From contig JAREIK010000801.1 in the NCBI GenBank assembly GCA_029783825.1, positions 8,972,391-9,036,390 of the forward strand: a DNA stretch of 64,000 bases. Reading direction: 5' to 3'. The notes under the pieces are model-generated. The model was given only the letters and a program-made list of their open reading frames with translations, searched no databases and was not told the DNA's origin. Positions 47,278 through 59,693 of the stretch are shown here, in pieces (the stretch's first letter is position 1; each line of letters starts with the position of its first letter). The DNA is from Sapria himalayana. Its lineage: Eukaryota > Streptophyta > Magnoliopsida > Malpighiales > Rafflesiaceae. The position numbers and the translations under genes are program-made.

Positions 47278-48100
47278 CTACTTTATGTGCTTGTGGTTTG
47301 CTATATAGTCATATTCTAGAAATTGAGCACTAGTATTAATAATGACCTCGTGATCATTTGTAATATAAAACAGACCACCATTAGTCCCTCGATATCTTAT
47401 GAAGAAACAAATTTCTATTTTTGTTTCCAACTTATTTGTCTTCTCTTTCAACATATGTGTTGGGCAACCCCACAAATGAATTTGTTTTAGATTGTGCTTA
47501 TGCTCAATCCACAATTCAGTTGGAGTTGAGGGGAATCAACTTAAATGGAACCAAGTTTACAAATAAAGCTGTTTTTTCTAACATACATCCCTATAAAGAA
47601 GCATGCATATTTGAATAATTCATCATTGACTTTACTATGCCTATAAGAGACTTATTCTTTCTTTCAACCACACCATTTTGCTGTGAAGTGCTAGGTGCAG
47701 ACAACTTGAATGTAATTCCTCGATCCAATAAGCAGTCCCTAAATTTTCCAAAGAGGTACTCATCACCATTATCATATCATAGTATTTTGAGATAATTATT
47801 GTAGCCTTTTTCAATTAAAGGCATCAGACATATGACATATCAAATAAATATATCAATATATTGAGTAATCATCAATTAAAGGGATGAAGTACTCAAAACA
47901 AAATCTTTCATAGATAGTCATATGCCCACATAAATCAGAATGAACCAATTGTAGCCTCTCTTTGGATATATACCATTTTTCCACAATGGGCCATTTAGGC
48001 ATTTTTTTATTCTAAGCATGATTCACATGATAGAAATGTTTTGACTTTCAATGAACCTAAAGGTCCAACTTTAATAAGTCTTGAAATCTATTTTAAATTT
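47278..48100 (-). pseudogene. integrase remnant of copia C
   Basis: The catalytic Glu region reads SAPSTSQQNGVVERK at about 47,700-47,655. The C-terminal part at 47,514-47,278 reads LKQIHLWGCPTHMLKEKTNK and FFIRYRGTNGGLFYITNDHE, the normal LKIWGCPAHVLKxKTDKL...FVGYPKGTxGGLFY. The upstream core and zinc region are recognisable only as short pieces. Confidence 0.72.
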
Positions 48101-49010
48101 ATATGACCTATGCGTAAGTTCCAAAGATAGGATTGGTTCAAATCAAAAAGTCATTTTTTTTTATTTGGGAAGGTATTGATGCTATTCGACTCATATTATT
48201 GTAGTAGATAAGTAAATTTTTTAATAACTTAAAGGTTATTTTTAATATACTATATTAGATAATTATTTTATTTAAGTAATTTGTTACAAAATCATTGAAT
48301 AAAAAAGATAAAACATCTTTAACTAAACTATAAACTAAAATCATGATTCTCTTGATTGAAAGTATATTAAGACAATCCTTTAAAATTAAAACATTTTTTT
48401 TTTCAAATTGAAGCATGCAATCTCCTACTTTTAATAGACAGCCTTGATACTATTTTCAATGTGAAGATCAATCTATTTATTACTTAGCTATCTAGTTTCT
48501 TGGAACTATACAAATAATTGTTGATATAATTAATGGAACCCATATCCACATGCCAGGTATCCATAGATAACACCATTAAATACATTTCAACTTCTAGTAA
48601 TTGAGATTTACATTGGTTATTTACTTTGTTGAGATAAATTAGACACCACTTCTTCTAGCATCATTACTATTTGCATAAAAAATATTTTCATTTTGGCTTT
48701 TTAACTCTCACTCATGACTTAGGAGCTATCGTGGGAACTAGTATATATTTCTGAAAATTCTTATTCTTCTTTTTTATTATTTTTAAGTTCTTTTAGCCAT
48801 GAATACTCTAGATAGTTTACATATAATACTTTCAGCTGACACCAAATAGTATGCCTCAATGGGAGAACGTCTATTGTTCATTATATGTTTCGACATGTCA
48901 ATTTCTATTAATTTTGTATCTAGATAGCGCCTATACCAAACAAGATTAAATTGATAACTTATCTTTGGTCTTACAAATAATTGCAATGACTCATATAGAT
49001 AGGACATTAT
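48101..49010 (-). pseudogene. gag/protease region of copia C, strongly decayed
   Basis: Position between integrase and the leader makes this gag and protease. The only long open piece (49,007-48,783) shows no clear motif. Assignment is by position. Confidence 0.4.
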
Positions 49011-50463
49011 TATTTATAACTAAGTGTAAACCATCAACTAAATTTAAACTAATTGATTCTCAAAAGAATCATTTAGATAGAGAAGTGACTTATTTAATCA
49101 ATTCATAAAATTTTTTATGGTGGTTTGTGTTAAAAATATAAACAAGTCAGTTAGTTTAATAGGAGAAAGGTAAGACTAAAATGCTAATTGACTTGCAAAA
49201 TTTTCAAACTAGCTGAGGAGACAATGATATTCATTTAATGAATTCTCTCACCCACTTAGAATATTTTAAATTGAGGATTTTAAAAATGTGGCATTCTAAA
49301 AATTGAATTTTCAAAGAACTAACTTTTTCCCTTCGGTCCAAACCTATCATACTTGTTTTCATGTGTATAAATGCTATCAAAATGCCCATCACAACACACA
49401 CACATATCCATTCCACAATAGATAATTTTCCATGCTACAGCACATATATTTCTGTTCCACAAATACATGATGACCAAGTATCATGTACGTTCAAATATTG
49501 AACACCTTGAAAATATAGGTTATAAGGCACCTAACCTATAGAAAGTGCCTTAAATCAGGCAAATTTGCATGATTTTACTATAAATGCTTAAGGCAATGTC
49601 CAAGGTAACAAAAAAAATGGAAGCAACCTCATTCCCCCTCGAATCATGGCCATGTACTCCACCATCATCAGAGTATTCCACCATGAGTCCACCATTGCTA
49701 GTTTCAACCACCATGAGATGTGTCATGTACATTGCCACTGGTTGCAATCACTAGACATTCTTCCACCATCAGTCACATCAGAAATTGTATATGTTATCAT
49801 AATCTTCAAATATAACCTTCAATACCATGGTTGGACATGACAACCTCTATAATGATCATCATCAAAAACTTATACCATCACTATCACTGCTATTGGCTAT
49901 TACTATTTCCATAATCACCATCATCAGCAATAGAAACCATCATTTGTGTTGTTGTTGACCATGATGGCTTCCATTTTCACCATCCCTGACAACTAAAACA
50001 ATCACTGGCACTACTATTGGCCTTCATAACTTCCAGTCAACTTCTCTAGCAATTAAAACCACCACCGACACTGCTACAAGTGTGACAACTTTCATAGTCA
50101 TCATAGCCAACAACTGAAACTACCACTAGTACTACTATTGGTCGTGACTGCTTCCATGGGTATAATCATAAACCACTTTAACCACCTCCATCAACTGTGT
50201 TAACAAATGTCTAAGTTGACATCATTACAAAATAATAATGAGATATAATTTATAACCCTATGTGAAATAAACACACAAAAAACAATTACAAAATATATCC
50301 CATAAATGAAAATCAATATCACAGACCATAAACATAGTCAGGTTGTCTAACTTGGCCAATAAAGGCTAGATTGTCTATGTTTAGGTATGTCATGCACATA
50401 TTCAGAAAAAAAAACATTAAAAACCAATCCATGCACCCACAAATATCACAATAAACCTCTTTC
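49011..50463 (-). other. leader of copia C with a ~61-bp minisatellite
   Basis: No frame. It contains a CCACCATCATC-rich block (49,650-49,740) and about five imperfect units of 60-66 bp (starts near 49,861, 49,927, 49,989, 50,049 and 50,110). Confidence 0.5.
49861..50170. repeat. ~61-bp imperfect tandem repeat
   Basis: Units share (G)CAACTRAAACCA at the start and CACTRCTATTGG in the middle, and are spaced 66, 62, 60 and 61 bp. Confidence 0.7.
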
Positions 50464-50474
50464 TCTGATATCAT
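50464..50474 (-). other. primer-binding site of copia C
   Basis: On the minus strand TGATATCAGAGA follows the LTR end CCCCAACA, matching TGGTATCAGAGC at ten positions. Confidence 0.72.
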
Positions 50475-51415
50475 TGTTGGGGATTCAAGAACTCAAAAAA
50501 AAAACAAGTGGATAATGCTTGTGGGTTAGGATTACTTTGGTACAATCCTATATTCATAAATACTACAAGAAGAAATATACCTTTAGCTTAGCTCTGCCAG
50601 TGATCTTTCTCGTATATCTCACTATTCCAGATAGGTGTGAGGAAGACGACAACACTATAGTGGATTAGCATTGTCGAATCAAACTCTTGCATATTCTTAT
50701 AATTTTAAAACTATAAACTAAAATTTTAATATTTTTATTAAAACCAAACTATTTGCTTCTTTTTTTATATATTTAATTTATTTATTAAATACATATACAC
50801 ATAATCATAAGTAATTTAATGCAAATCAATTAATTTGATTTAACACCAAAATCAAATTATCCGATTATAATTAAATTAATTATTCTGATCATGAAAATTA
50901 AAATTTTATAAACAGATAAAAATTTTAAGACTTTGTTGTATTTAGATAATGCTATGGAATTAACCATAGCTTAGATAAAATCTTGGGTGCCCAATGTAAT
51001 TTATTTTACACAATAATTTATATTAATTATAATTTACACCACTATATAATTATAATTACACTCTCTCACATATTTAAAATAGTTCATACTTTTTGTTACT
51101 TAACATTTATTAAAACTTTGCATATTAAGATTACAAATACTCATTAATTGAATTAACTCAATGACAATCTAATTTAATCAATCCTTTTATTATTACTTTG
51201 AGACTTTTCTACTTAACTTACTTGATATGCGAGATCATAATCCACTAACAGGATTTGACAATATTAAAACTTATAAACTTTTTCAAGGGAGCATCATCGA
51301 TCATTTTGATAAGACATCGATTCCACTAGTAATCAATAGTTATCAAACAATTGATAAAGTTATCCAATTCACAAAGTTTACATATCCATTTTTAGATAAC
51401 TCTTTATGAATCAAA
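50475..51415 (-). repeat. 5' LTR of copia C, truncated
   Basis: Aligns with 43,915-44,860. The match ends at TTTATGAATCAAA (about 51,402-51,415), directly before the microsatellite block. The remaining ~470 bases of the LTR were not found beyond the block. Confidence 0.75.
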
Positions 51416-51597
51416 TATATATACACACACACACACACAAACCTATATAGCATATATATACATATATGTTACTATATCTATATATATATATATATATATA
51501 TAGGTGAATATATGAAAATATTTTTATATAAACCTATATAATACACATATACACACACACCTAAAAATATAAATTTACACAGACATATATAAATCTA

Positions 51598-51629
<32 letters not shown>

Positions 51630-52198
51630 ATATATATATATATATGCTATTAATTATTGATATATGAATATTTCAATATATGTGTGTGTGTGTGTGTGTA
51701 AACCTAAATTTAGCATATATGTATGTATGTATGTATGTATGTATATGGTATATCCTATAAATATAAATTTACTTAGTTATATATTTCTATATATTTAAAT
51801 AATATATATTTATAGATTTACACGTGTGTTTTTATGTCTAAATTTATATTTATAGGTATGTGTGTGTGTATGTGTGTGTGTATGCTTTATAATTTTATAT
51901 ATAATTATATATATATATATATATATATATGCTATATAAGTTTTTATATAAATATTTCTATAATTAAACCTATGAATAAAAATAAATAAATAAATATAAA
52001 TTTATATTTATAGGTATATACACACACACACACACACACATACATACTATATAGGTTTATATATAAATATTTAAATACACACACACACACCTATAATCCT
52101 AAATAGCATATATATATATATATATAAGTTTATATATAAATATTTAAATTAAACCTATAAATAAAAATAAATAAATAAATAAAAATTTATATTTATAG

Positions 52199-52238
<40 letters not shown>

Positions 52239-52394
52239 TATATAGGTTTATATATAAATATTTAAATACACACACACACACACACACACCACTATAATCC
52301 TAGATAGCATTTATATATACACCTATATATGTTTATTTATTTACTTATTTATAGGTTTATATATATAGAATTATTTAAATATAAACTTATATAG

Positions 52395-52431
<37 letters not shown>

Positions 52432-52580
52432 CTATAAATATATTATTTAAATATATAAAATAATTATATATAAGCCTATATAGCATATTAATATATATAC
52501 ATCTGTGTGTGTGTCTCCGTGTGTGCGTGTGTGTGTATTCTATATAGGTTTATATATATAGAAATATATTTATAAGTTTT
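51416..52580. repeat. compound microsatellite block (CA, TG, TA, AAAT, ATGT)
   Basis: Nearly continuous simple repeats: (CA)n/(TG)n, (TA)n, (AAAT)n and (ATGT)n (51,718-51,742). Words such as ACTATATAGGTTTATATATAA recur (52,046 and 52,237, 191 bp apart), so part is a longer composite tandem unit. Confidence 0.92.
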
Positions 52581-53279
52581 TACTACTAGAAATCCTTTAC
52601 TCATACATGCCCGTATCCATTTCTAATTTCATCACGATGGATGAATAGCGATGGAGTTAGAAATAAAGTAGTTCCATATTTAAAATCACCCATGCTAAAC
52701 TTTCAAAAAAAAAATTACATAATGACGTTTCTATAAATAGCGACAAGAAAAATCCATCATTATATATTGTGACGGCAAAGGTATCTTGGTTTCCATCTCT
52801 AATTTTGTGACGAAAATATTAGAAATATATTATTATTTTCTAAAAGAGCGATAGATCAATAAAGCATGCATGACTCCATTTCTATTTAGAAATTGATTTA
52901 GAAATGGAAAAATCCATTTCTATTGTATGCAACAAGTACAAGTAGTATTTATAAAGTTTTATATGCTACATACAATATTTAATAACATTTAGAAACTATA
53001 TGACTTGAAACCAAATAAACACATCTACATATTATTTATCAAATAATATTCACATAACATCCACCATAAGATAAAATATCATATAACAAAAATAAATGTC
53101 CATAACTTTCAATAAATAATTTATAACAAAAATTAAAATACCTTAAACACAAAACCATTAATTCAGATCAAATACAAGCATTACGAAAAATTAATAACAA
53201 ATCAAAAATAACTACGAGTCTTTCTCCTCAAAAGTATTTTACTCTGGAGATTTAGATGAATCCTCTTTAGAATGATAAA

Positions 53280-54660
53280 AAATAGATGTTGTTTCTGACA
53301 ACTTGCACATTATTTTTTACAACTTTAAAATATTTTGTTGCATTTTCTTATCTCTTTTTAATCTTTCAGCCTCTTTTTTTTTAATTCTTCATTTTCTTTT
53401 TGCTTCTCTTTATTCTTATATTGCATCTCCTCATTTTTCCTTTGCAATGAATTCTGAATATCTTGCATCTCCTTGCAAAAGCTCTCATCAAACATGTTAT
53501 TATAATTGGAGGATGATAATGAAGAACTCCAAATATAACCTCGATAAAATGTAGAAGCATCAGTACTTAGACTGTACACTTGCCATTTTTTTGGCTCGAC
53601 TCCGACAACCTTAAGGTAATATGCACAACATCATTCTTTTATGCATCTGTAGAAGGATATGTCAATTGTGAATCAATTGCAACCATATTTTCAATAGCAT
53701 TCTATAATTGTTAAAATAAAACATAACATATCAATTGCTATATTAATAAAAATTTTATACTAGCAAAACAAACTATTCTCTCCCTACTACAAAATATTAA
53801 AAAAAAAATTTACTAATTATATTTAATGAGTTTATACAAAATAAATCATTAGTTATTGTAAAAATAATATATTTAAGTTTGCATTTTATTTACATTTCTT
53901 GCTAAATAATTAATTTTAATTTTTTAAGTATTTTTAATTATAAATTTAAACTACAATTACAAAATGAGAACCTCACATTAATATCATTTGAGTGTTTGTC
54001 CATAAATGATTCATCATTCTTCTTGTGCATTCGCTTAAATATCTCAAATAGTGTCAATGGACATCTTAATTCAGTCTCATAATAAAAATTAGTTACTATT
54101 AAGGTACATCATTCTTTATGACATATTATTTTTTTGATTATAAAATATGAATAATAACAAAAAATAAATGATAGGTATACCATATCTACTAAATGTTGGC
54201 ATATAGTCTTTGAACCTCCAATATGTTTTGAAGGTCGTGGTTCTTCACTCGCTTTTACTGATCGACATTTGTGTGGGGCCTTTTGGGACAAGGCATTGAA
54301 CTCCTCATTATTCTAGTAATCCTACTACTTTATCCAAACACCAAGGGGTATACAATTATGTTTTATAATTTTACCGCACTTTTTGCCAAGCTTGTCATTG
54401 TATCTCACACCTGTCACATGTTTCTATGTGTCCTTCATGAATACCACCAAAGCATTATTCCATTTTTAATTTTTTTTTGCAAAACCAAATAAAGTAATAA
54501 TACATTATAATGCATTAATTTTAAGAGTATATCATAGTATACATAATATGAAAAATAAGTAAATATATCAATGATTTACCTCAAATTCTTCCCAATAAAA
54601 TTCTTTCATCCTGGGGGCACTTGGCTCTATTTCATTCCCTCAATAACTAGTTTCACCTTA
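53280..54660 (-). pseudogene. Transposase_24-like second gene of CACTA-2
   Basis: Homologue of 5,581-6,823. Read downward: QKAPHKCRSVKASEEPRPSK and HIGGSKTICQHLVDM (54,290-54,175); after an AT-rich gap ELRCPLTLFEIFKRMHKKND and SFMDKHSNDI (54,080-53,975); then after a second gap the Ser-rich segment and the charged tail FCKEMQDIQNSLQRKNEEMQ (53,579-53,358), predicted to be a coiled coil. Positions of the gaps agree with CACTA-1, supporting real introns. Frameshifts are present. Confidence 0.7.
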
Positions 54661-55481
54661 AATATCTTCCCGATTGCATGAGAATTAGAAGGAATAAACT
54701 TGTAAGTAATTTAAAATTATCATGTACATATACGTATAAACAAAATGCATATTTTTTTCGCTACTTAGTTAAAATTTACTTTTAATATTATTAATGATAA
54801 TGTTCAATTAGTAGAAATATAATACATTATTATTATTGTAAAATACATAAATTTAAAAATTGTGATATATTTTTTATTTTCATTCACATTTCATTTTATA
54901 TTTAATTTAAATGAAAAAAAAGAAAAATGATAAATAATGAATGTAGTAAATTTAAGAATGCTACAAACTATTTATTGTCAATTATTGGCTGAATAAAGAT
55001 TTTCTTATTACTTGGCATACAAATTAAGGATTATGAATATCCAATAGGTGTCATTGTTGTAGTACTAATGCATGGGCTTCCTATGATAGGTTGACTAAAA
55101 TTATCAGTATCTTCTGGTGAAAAATGAGACAAAAATGGAATATCTGTGATAGTAAATTAATGTATGCTATGATGAGGTGATGCCAAAGTTTCCTCCATAC
55201 ATGTAGGAGAATGCAAAAAGATATTTATAGTTTTGTCATCACTGAATACATGAAGTTTTCTTCTTCAATGAACTATTTGTTGACTTCCTCTACCCCTCCC
55301 CACACTTTGAGAATCTCAGCCGCATTAATGATTACCTCTCATACCTGAATCAAGTTTCATAAATATCGAAATATATAGAGATAATAAAAACATTATATGA
55401 AATGTCATAATAATATTACTCAATGAAAAACACAATGGCATTAAAAAAACAATTAAAATATTTTAATTTAATATCCACTTT

Positions 55482-56770
55482 TTAACAATTATAAAATAAG
55501 AATGATAAAATAATAAGGCAGTCAATAAATTTATAGTCATCATAAAATCTTTCTAAGAAATCATCTCTATCTACATATTCATCATCTTTTTCTGAAATTA
55601 ATTCATCCTCATTATCTTTTTCAACATTGCCATCATCAATGTCCAAATAATTTTCACATTCACCAAGTAAAGTTTGAAGATTATCATCTCCCCACAAACA
55701 ATTGAATGAACTTCCATGTTATTCTCTTGAAATAAATTATAAGGCATAACAATAATTAGTCATGAAGAGTATTGCTGCCATATTTTTCCTAATGGTTAAA
55801 ATCTATTTGTGTACCGCTCTAATCTAACATTTTGATTTCATCTACAAATGATGGATGACAATCATCAAAATATTTCCAAAAAGAAAAATCTGAGCAATAC
55901 CACATTACGCCATCTTCAATAATATGATCTTTGTGCCAACTCATATCATTATCAGTAGCATTAGATATAAATAATCTTTGTAGACAAAGAGTCAATGGGA
56001 AATAATAAATCTTTTTATGAGAAATATTTTATTTTTCCTTTTACATTATGTATTTTTTTGTACTGATGATAGTTATAAAAATTATATACAATAGCTTTAG
56101 TGTCTATGCCCAAATATATCATGCATCCATTAATGCAATAATGTATTTTTTGTATTGAAAAATCCAAACCTTGCATTAACTTCTTTGTGCTGTAAAAACT
56201 ATATGGTATGACATTATTCTTTGGTAATGATTCAGATAACAACTAGCATATTTAATCTTAACGCCTTTTGAACAATGATGCTTTGCCTTTAAATTCATTA
56301 GTTTGGCCACCGCCGATAATTTTGAGTGGTCATATAGATTACCTTCCCAAATCTCTTCTTCTTAAGCCTTTAGCGATTCAAAAAATTATCTTTCTAATGA
56401 TTTTGGGATATAATCAATGCTATCTAGATTTAATTAAAGACTTATAAGATCAGTTGAATCAATATTTCTATGTATATAATTTTTAGTTATTTGTGGGACA
56501 ACTATTTTCCCATCTTTATAGCAAACATAAAATTCGCTAACAAATTTATTTTTTACAAGATGATATCGCACTATATCCACATCATAGAAACATTGATTTT
56601 GACATTAAAGAGCATTACATGGACATCTTATTTTTGTTTCATCCATAAATTCAGCCTATTTTTAGTTAATATAATAAATTCATCAATCCTATTTACAATT
56701 TCATCTGTTAAAAACCCATTTTTTAGTCTTACATTCATCCATTAACGATTCGGTCATATAATATTTTCTA
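55482..56770 (-). pseudogene. TNP2-like transposase of CACTA-2, internally deleted
   Basis: Only the two ends of the transposase remain. The N-terminal transposase-associated domain lies at about 56,755-56,500, and the beginning of TNP2 at 56,350-55,790, including MLSESLPKNNVIPYSFYSTK and MQGLDFSIQKIHYCINGCMI (56,242-56,110). The sequence then jumps at 55,738-55,741 to the acidic C-terminal tail (NVEKDNEDELISEKDDEYVD, 55,697-55,482), which equals 4,283-4,484 of CACTA-1. The catalytic core and the DUF4218 and DUF4216 parts are missing, so it could only have moved with help from another copy. Confidence 0.82.
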
Positions 56771-57883
56771 TTCCTGTAACACATAACATTAATATTTTTG
56801 GAAGTATAATAAATATACAGAGATATGTTTGTAATAAAGATGTAGTAATATTTTTATGAAATTGTATAAATCAAACAAATAAGTTGTAGTAAACTAAGTA
56901 TTAGATAACTTTGGATTAAAATCAGAAAAGACATATTGTTCACATGTAATTTTCTCAATTTGTTACATTTAACTATTCTAATTGCATACCCTACTTATAG
57001 TATTATTATTATTATTATTGTTATTACAAATGAACATTTATTAAATATTTTAATTATTATAAATTATTTATTGTTAAAGTTATGCCATTAATATGAGTTA
57101 TTCAATTTTGAAATTATTAAATATCATTTAATTCTAGTAATGAAACTAAATGTAATATAAATTTGGTGATATTAACTATATGTCAATAAAAAAATACACA
57201 AAACTCTAATAAATCAATTAGGTTACAAAAAAAAATTACATATAAAAGTCTAAGGAAAAAATGTAAAAAAAGAAGTAAACAATTTATAATAAATTATATT
57301 TATAATAATTCAGTAAAACAATCAGATAGAAATCAATATAAATGTTAAAAATAGAAAAAGATTATAGGTAACATGAAAATGCACAAATGGAGGTCTTCCA
57401 GAATACACTACATACAAGTATATAATATAAATCCCTAAAGCCCTAAGAACAATTCAAAAATTTGAAGTGGTCTTCAAAAATTAATTATTGTAATTTAGCA
57501 ATGGAATTTAATTGCATCGCTAAAAATATGACAAAATGAATTTCCTTGACATAATCATTTAAATTTATATAGTGACAGATTAAAAAACCTCTAACAATAA
57601 TAGAAATGGATACAATTTTCATTTTTGATTATTAACGGATGCAAATATTTTAATTGCTAAATTTCACACAAGTATATCTGCTTCTTACTTTGTGGATCAT
57701 TTATCGACGGAATAAAAAACTTGAAATTTTCTGTTGCTAAATAGCCACAAAAATTTTGTATGTTTCAGTTTTTGCCTAGTTTTATTTATTTTGTTTCTAA
57801 TCTATTTCAATTCCATTCCTAATTTTTGAAACGGATTTAGGCATTTCAATTTTACATTTCTAAATAGTTTAGTTCTTGTAGTG
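56771..57883 (-). other. 5' non-coding region and subterminal repeats of CACTA-2
   Basis: About 1.1 kb. The part 56,771-57,000 aligns with 545-760 and 36-60 of CACTA-1. Repeated TTTCTAAATT/ATTTAGAAATG motifs near 57,600-57,870 and an (ATT)n run at about 57,000-57,020. Confidence 0.6.
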
Positions 57884-58100
57884 TTGTAAATATATAAATA
57901 TTTACATATAAACCTTTATAACATATATAGACATATTTTTTCCCTGTTTCTTTTCAATTTTCTAAAGAAAATTTAAGGTTTGGATTTCGTTTTCAAAACA
58001 CATGCTTTGGTATTCTAAAAGTAATATTTCTTCCATATAAAAATCATTTTTTTTCTTGTTTCTATTTATTTTGTCTTCTTTCTCGCACTTGCCCCTTCTT
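57884..58100. other. right flank of CACTA-2, end of the simple-repeat block
   Basis: AT-rich sequence with TATATAAATATTTACATATAAACC, similar to the block left of CACTA-2, then T-rich DNA without features. Confidence 0.5.
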
Positions 58101-59693
58101 CACATGCAAATACCTCCCACCTAAAATCAAAATATCACTTCTATTTTATTAAATAATGATATACACCAATATTTTATGTTATCACTTTAATGGCAAACAA
58201 CTTATCAAAATAAAATATTAATAAAACATGTACGACTTTATTAAATCTAAACATGCCACAAATTGAATCAATTTAAATTAAATAAACTAAATTTAATTAT
58301 TAATTAAAATTGATTTTCCAAAACCAATTTAATGTCAATTGTATACCCAACCCGGATAAACCCAATAATCTATTCCTTTATCAGTTTATCTCATGCATCA
58401 CAATGTGAATGGCTATCATAGCATTCTATCATATACACAAGTAAGTCTCATAGATTTTCTATCACCAACTACCAACACAACTTTTTACAAACCTACCATT
58501 AGTCAAAATACTAATTTGAGTTCTATTTTAATTACCATCTATCAATATCCATAAATATAAAATATATGCAAACTAATATTTTATTAATCATGTCACACGA
58601 TTAGATATATAATCCAAATAATACAAATCCTAAATCACACAAATTTAATATAAATTTCTGGATTTATCTTTAGAGTAAAAGGTTTTGAAAGTCACAATCG
58701 CACTCCTAACTTTAGTCATTGACATTGGTCATAATTCCGTTCCTTGTTTGTTGAACCTCCATAGAGTGCGAAATTCATCCATAAGGTATATAGTTTCCCT
58801 AGCTTTTTCTTGTTTTGTGCGGAAGATGGAGAAGAAGAGAGATTTTTTGATAATTTTCTAATTTTCCCTTTTATACTTGAGCAACCTTGCATTGCTCTAA
58901 GTAAGAAGTCGTGACTTTTCAATGAAATTCATGACTTCTACCTTCGATTCTTTAGCATGAGGTTGCGACTTTAAAACATCTTTGTAACTTTGTTTGCCAT
59001 CTTATTCTTTCTACTATACATTATCATGACACTTAAAATAACTATAACTTAAGCCTAATCTCTTTATAACATAAAATCATGATACTATAAAATAACCATA
59101 ACTTCATGCCTTCATGTTATGAAAACATTTCAATTATTCTATCAATTAAGATCCATAAGTGAAAGAGTCATATAAGTAATATAATAGACATGAGTCTCGA
59201 TATTGTCCCGATAAGAATTTTATTAGCAGTTCGATTGTCCAATTAAAGCCAACTTATTTTCAATAGAATAAATACTCAAATTTTAAGAAACCTTAGGTCT
59301 AGGGTCTAATTACCTAATATATATGATGCCATTAATCTATTTGATATATTTATGTTGGACACAGAACAACAGGTTGAAGTGTCGAGTAAAGGATCTCTTG
59401 TCCTAATGGCATACAAAGTAGTTCTCACCATTGAGTCATTCTCAATAATGATATAACTAAAAAGTAGGATCATAGTAGCTCTAGGGCCTAATGCTCCATT
59501 CATCACAGTAGGTTCATAATCAAAACATAATGTATAACTATAAAGTATGTACAACAAATACTTTGAAATTGATTGAATTCTAAAGAATTTAAATGCTAAA
59601 TGTTTCTTAAAAAAAAGAAATAGCATTTCATGGATCTCTTTCACATTGTATATTTTTTTTCTCAATCATATTTTCATATAAAGTGTTCCAACA
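58101..59693 (-). repeat. probable LTR of an unidentified retroelement
   Basis: The right edge on the minus strand reads GATAATTGTTGGAACACTTT, with GTGGATGATAAT as a possible polypurine tract and TGTTGG as the LTR start at 59,693. No reading frame was recognised inside, and the left edge is unknown. TCGTGACTT/TCATGACTT words occur at 58,908-58,940. Confidence 0.4.

Larger units (their letters stand above)
43915..51415 (-). mobile_element. copia element C, minus strand, with a truncated 5' LTR
   Basis: The LTR at 43,915-45,330 has a homologous copy from 50,475 (both begin near TTGGGGATTC and share GAACTCAAAAAAAAA, GAGGAAGACGA and the following 900 bases). The right copy stops at about 51,415, where the microsatellite block begins. 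Between them on the minus strand are gag, integrase, RT and RNase H traces in copia order, a primer-binding site at 50,464-50,474 and a polypurine tract at about 45,331-45,342. Coding parts are strongly decayed. The protein type resembles the Angela-like element. Confidence 0.8.
52581..57883 (-). mobile_element. CACTA-2: En/Spm-type deletion derivative
   Basis: The 5' terminus (minus strand, 57,883) reads CACTACAAGAACT. The 3' terminus at 52,581 reads TACTACTAGAA, a C-to-T variant. Flanking triplets are TTT (52,578-52,580) and TTG (57,884-57,886), a near-match for the expected 3-bp duplication. Both flanks are AT/CA simple repeats with similar TTTATATATA words. The inside matches CACTA-1, but a stretch equal to 1,832-4,282 of CACTA-1 is missing. 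Subterminal TTTCTAAATAG and hairpin-forming CCATTTCTATTTAGAAATTG motifs lie at both ends. Confidence 0.85.

Noticed and set aside
56470..56745. 91-codon plus-strand open frame
   Set aside because: Antisense to the transposase-associated domain of CACTA-2.
58716..59665. two minus-strand open frames in the LTR-like segment
   Set aside because: No recognised motif, and the surrounding DNA looks like an LTR; the frames are probably accidental.
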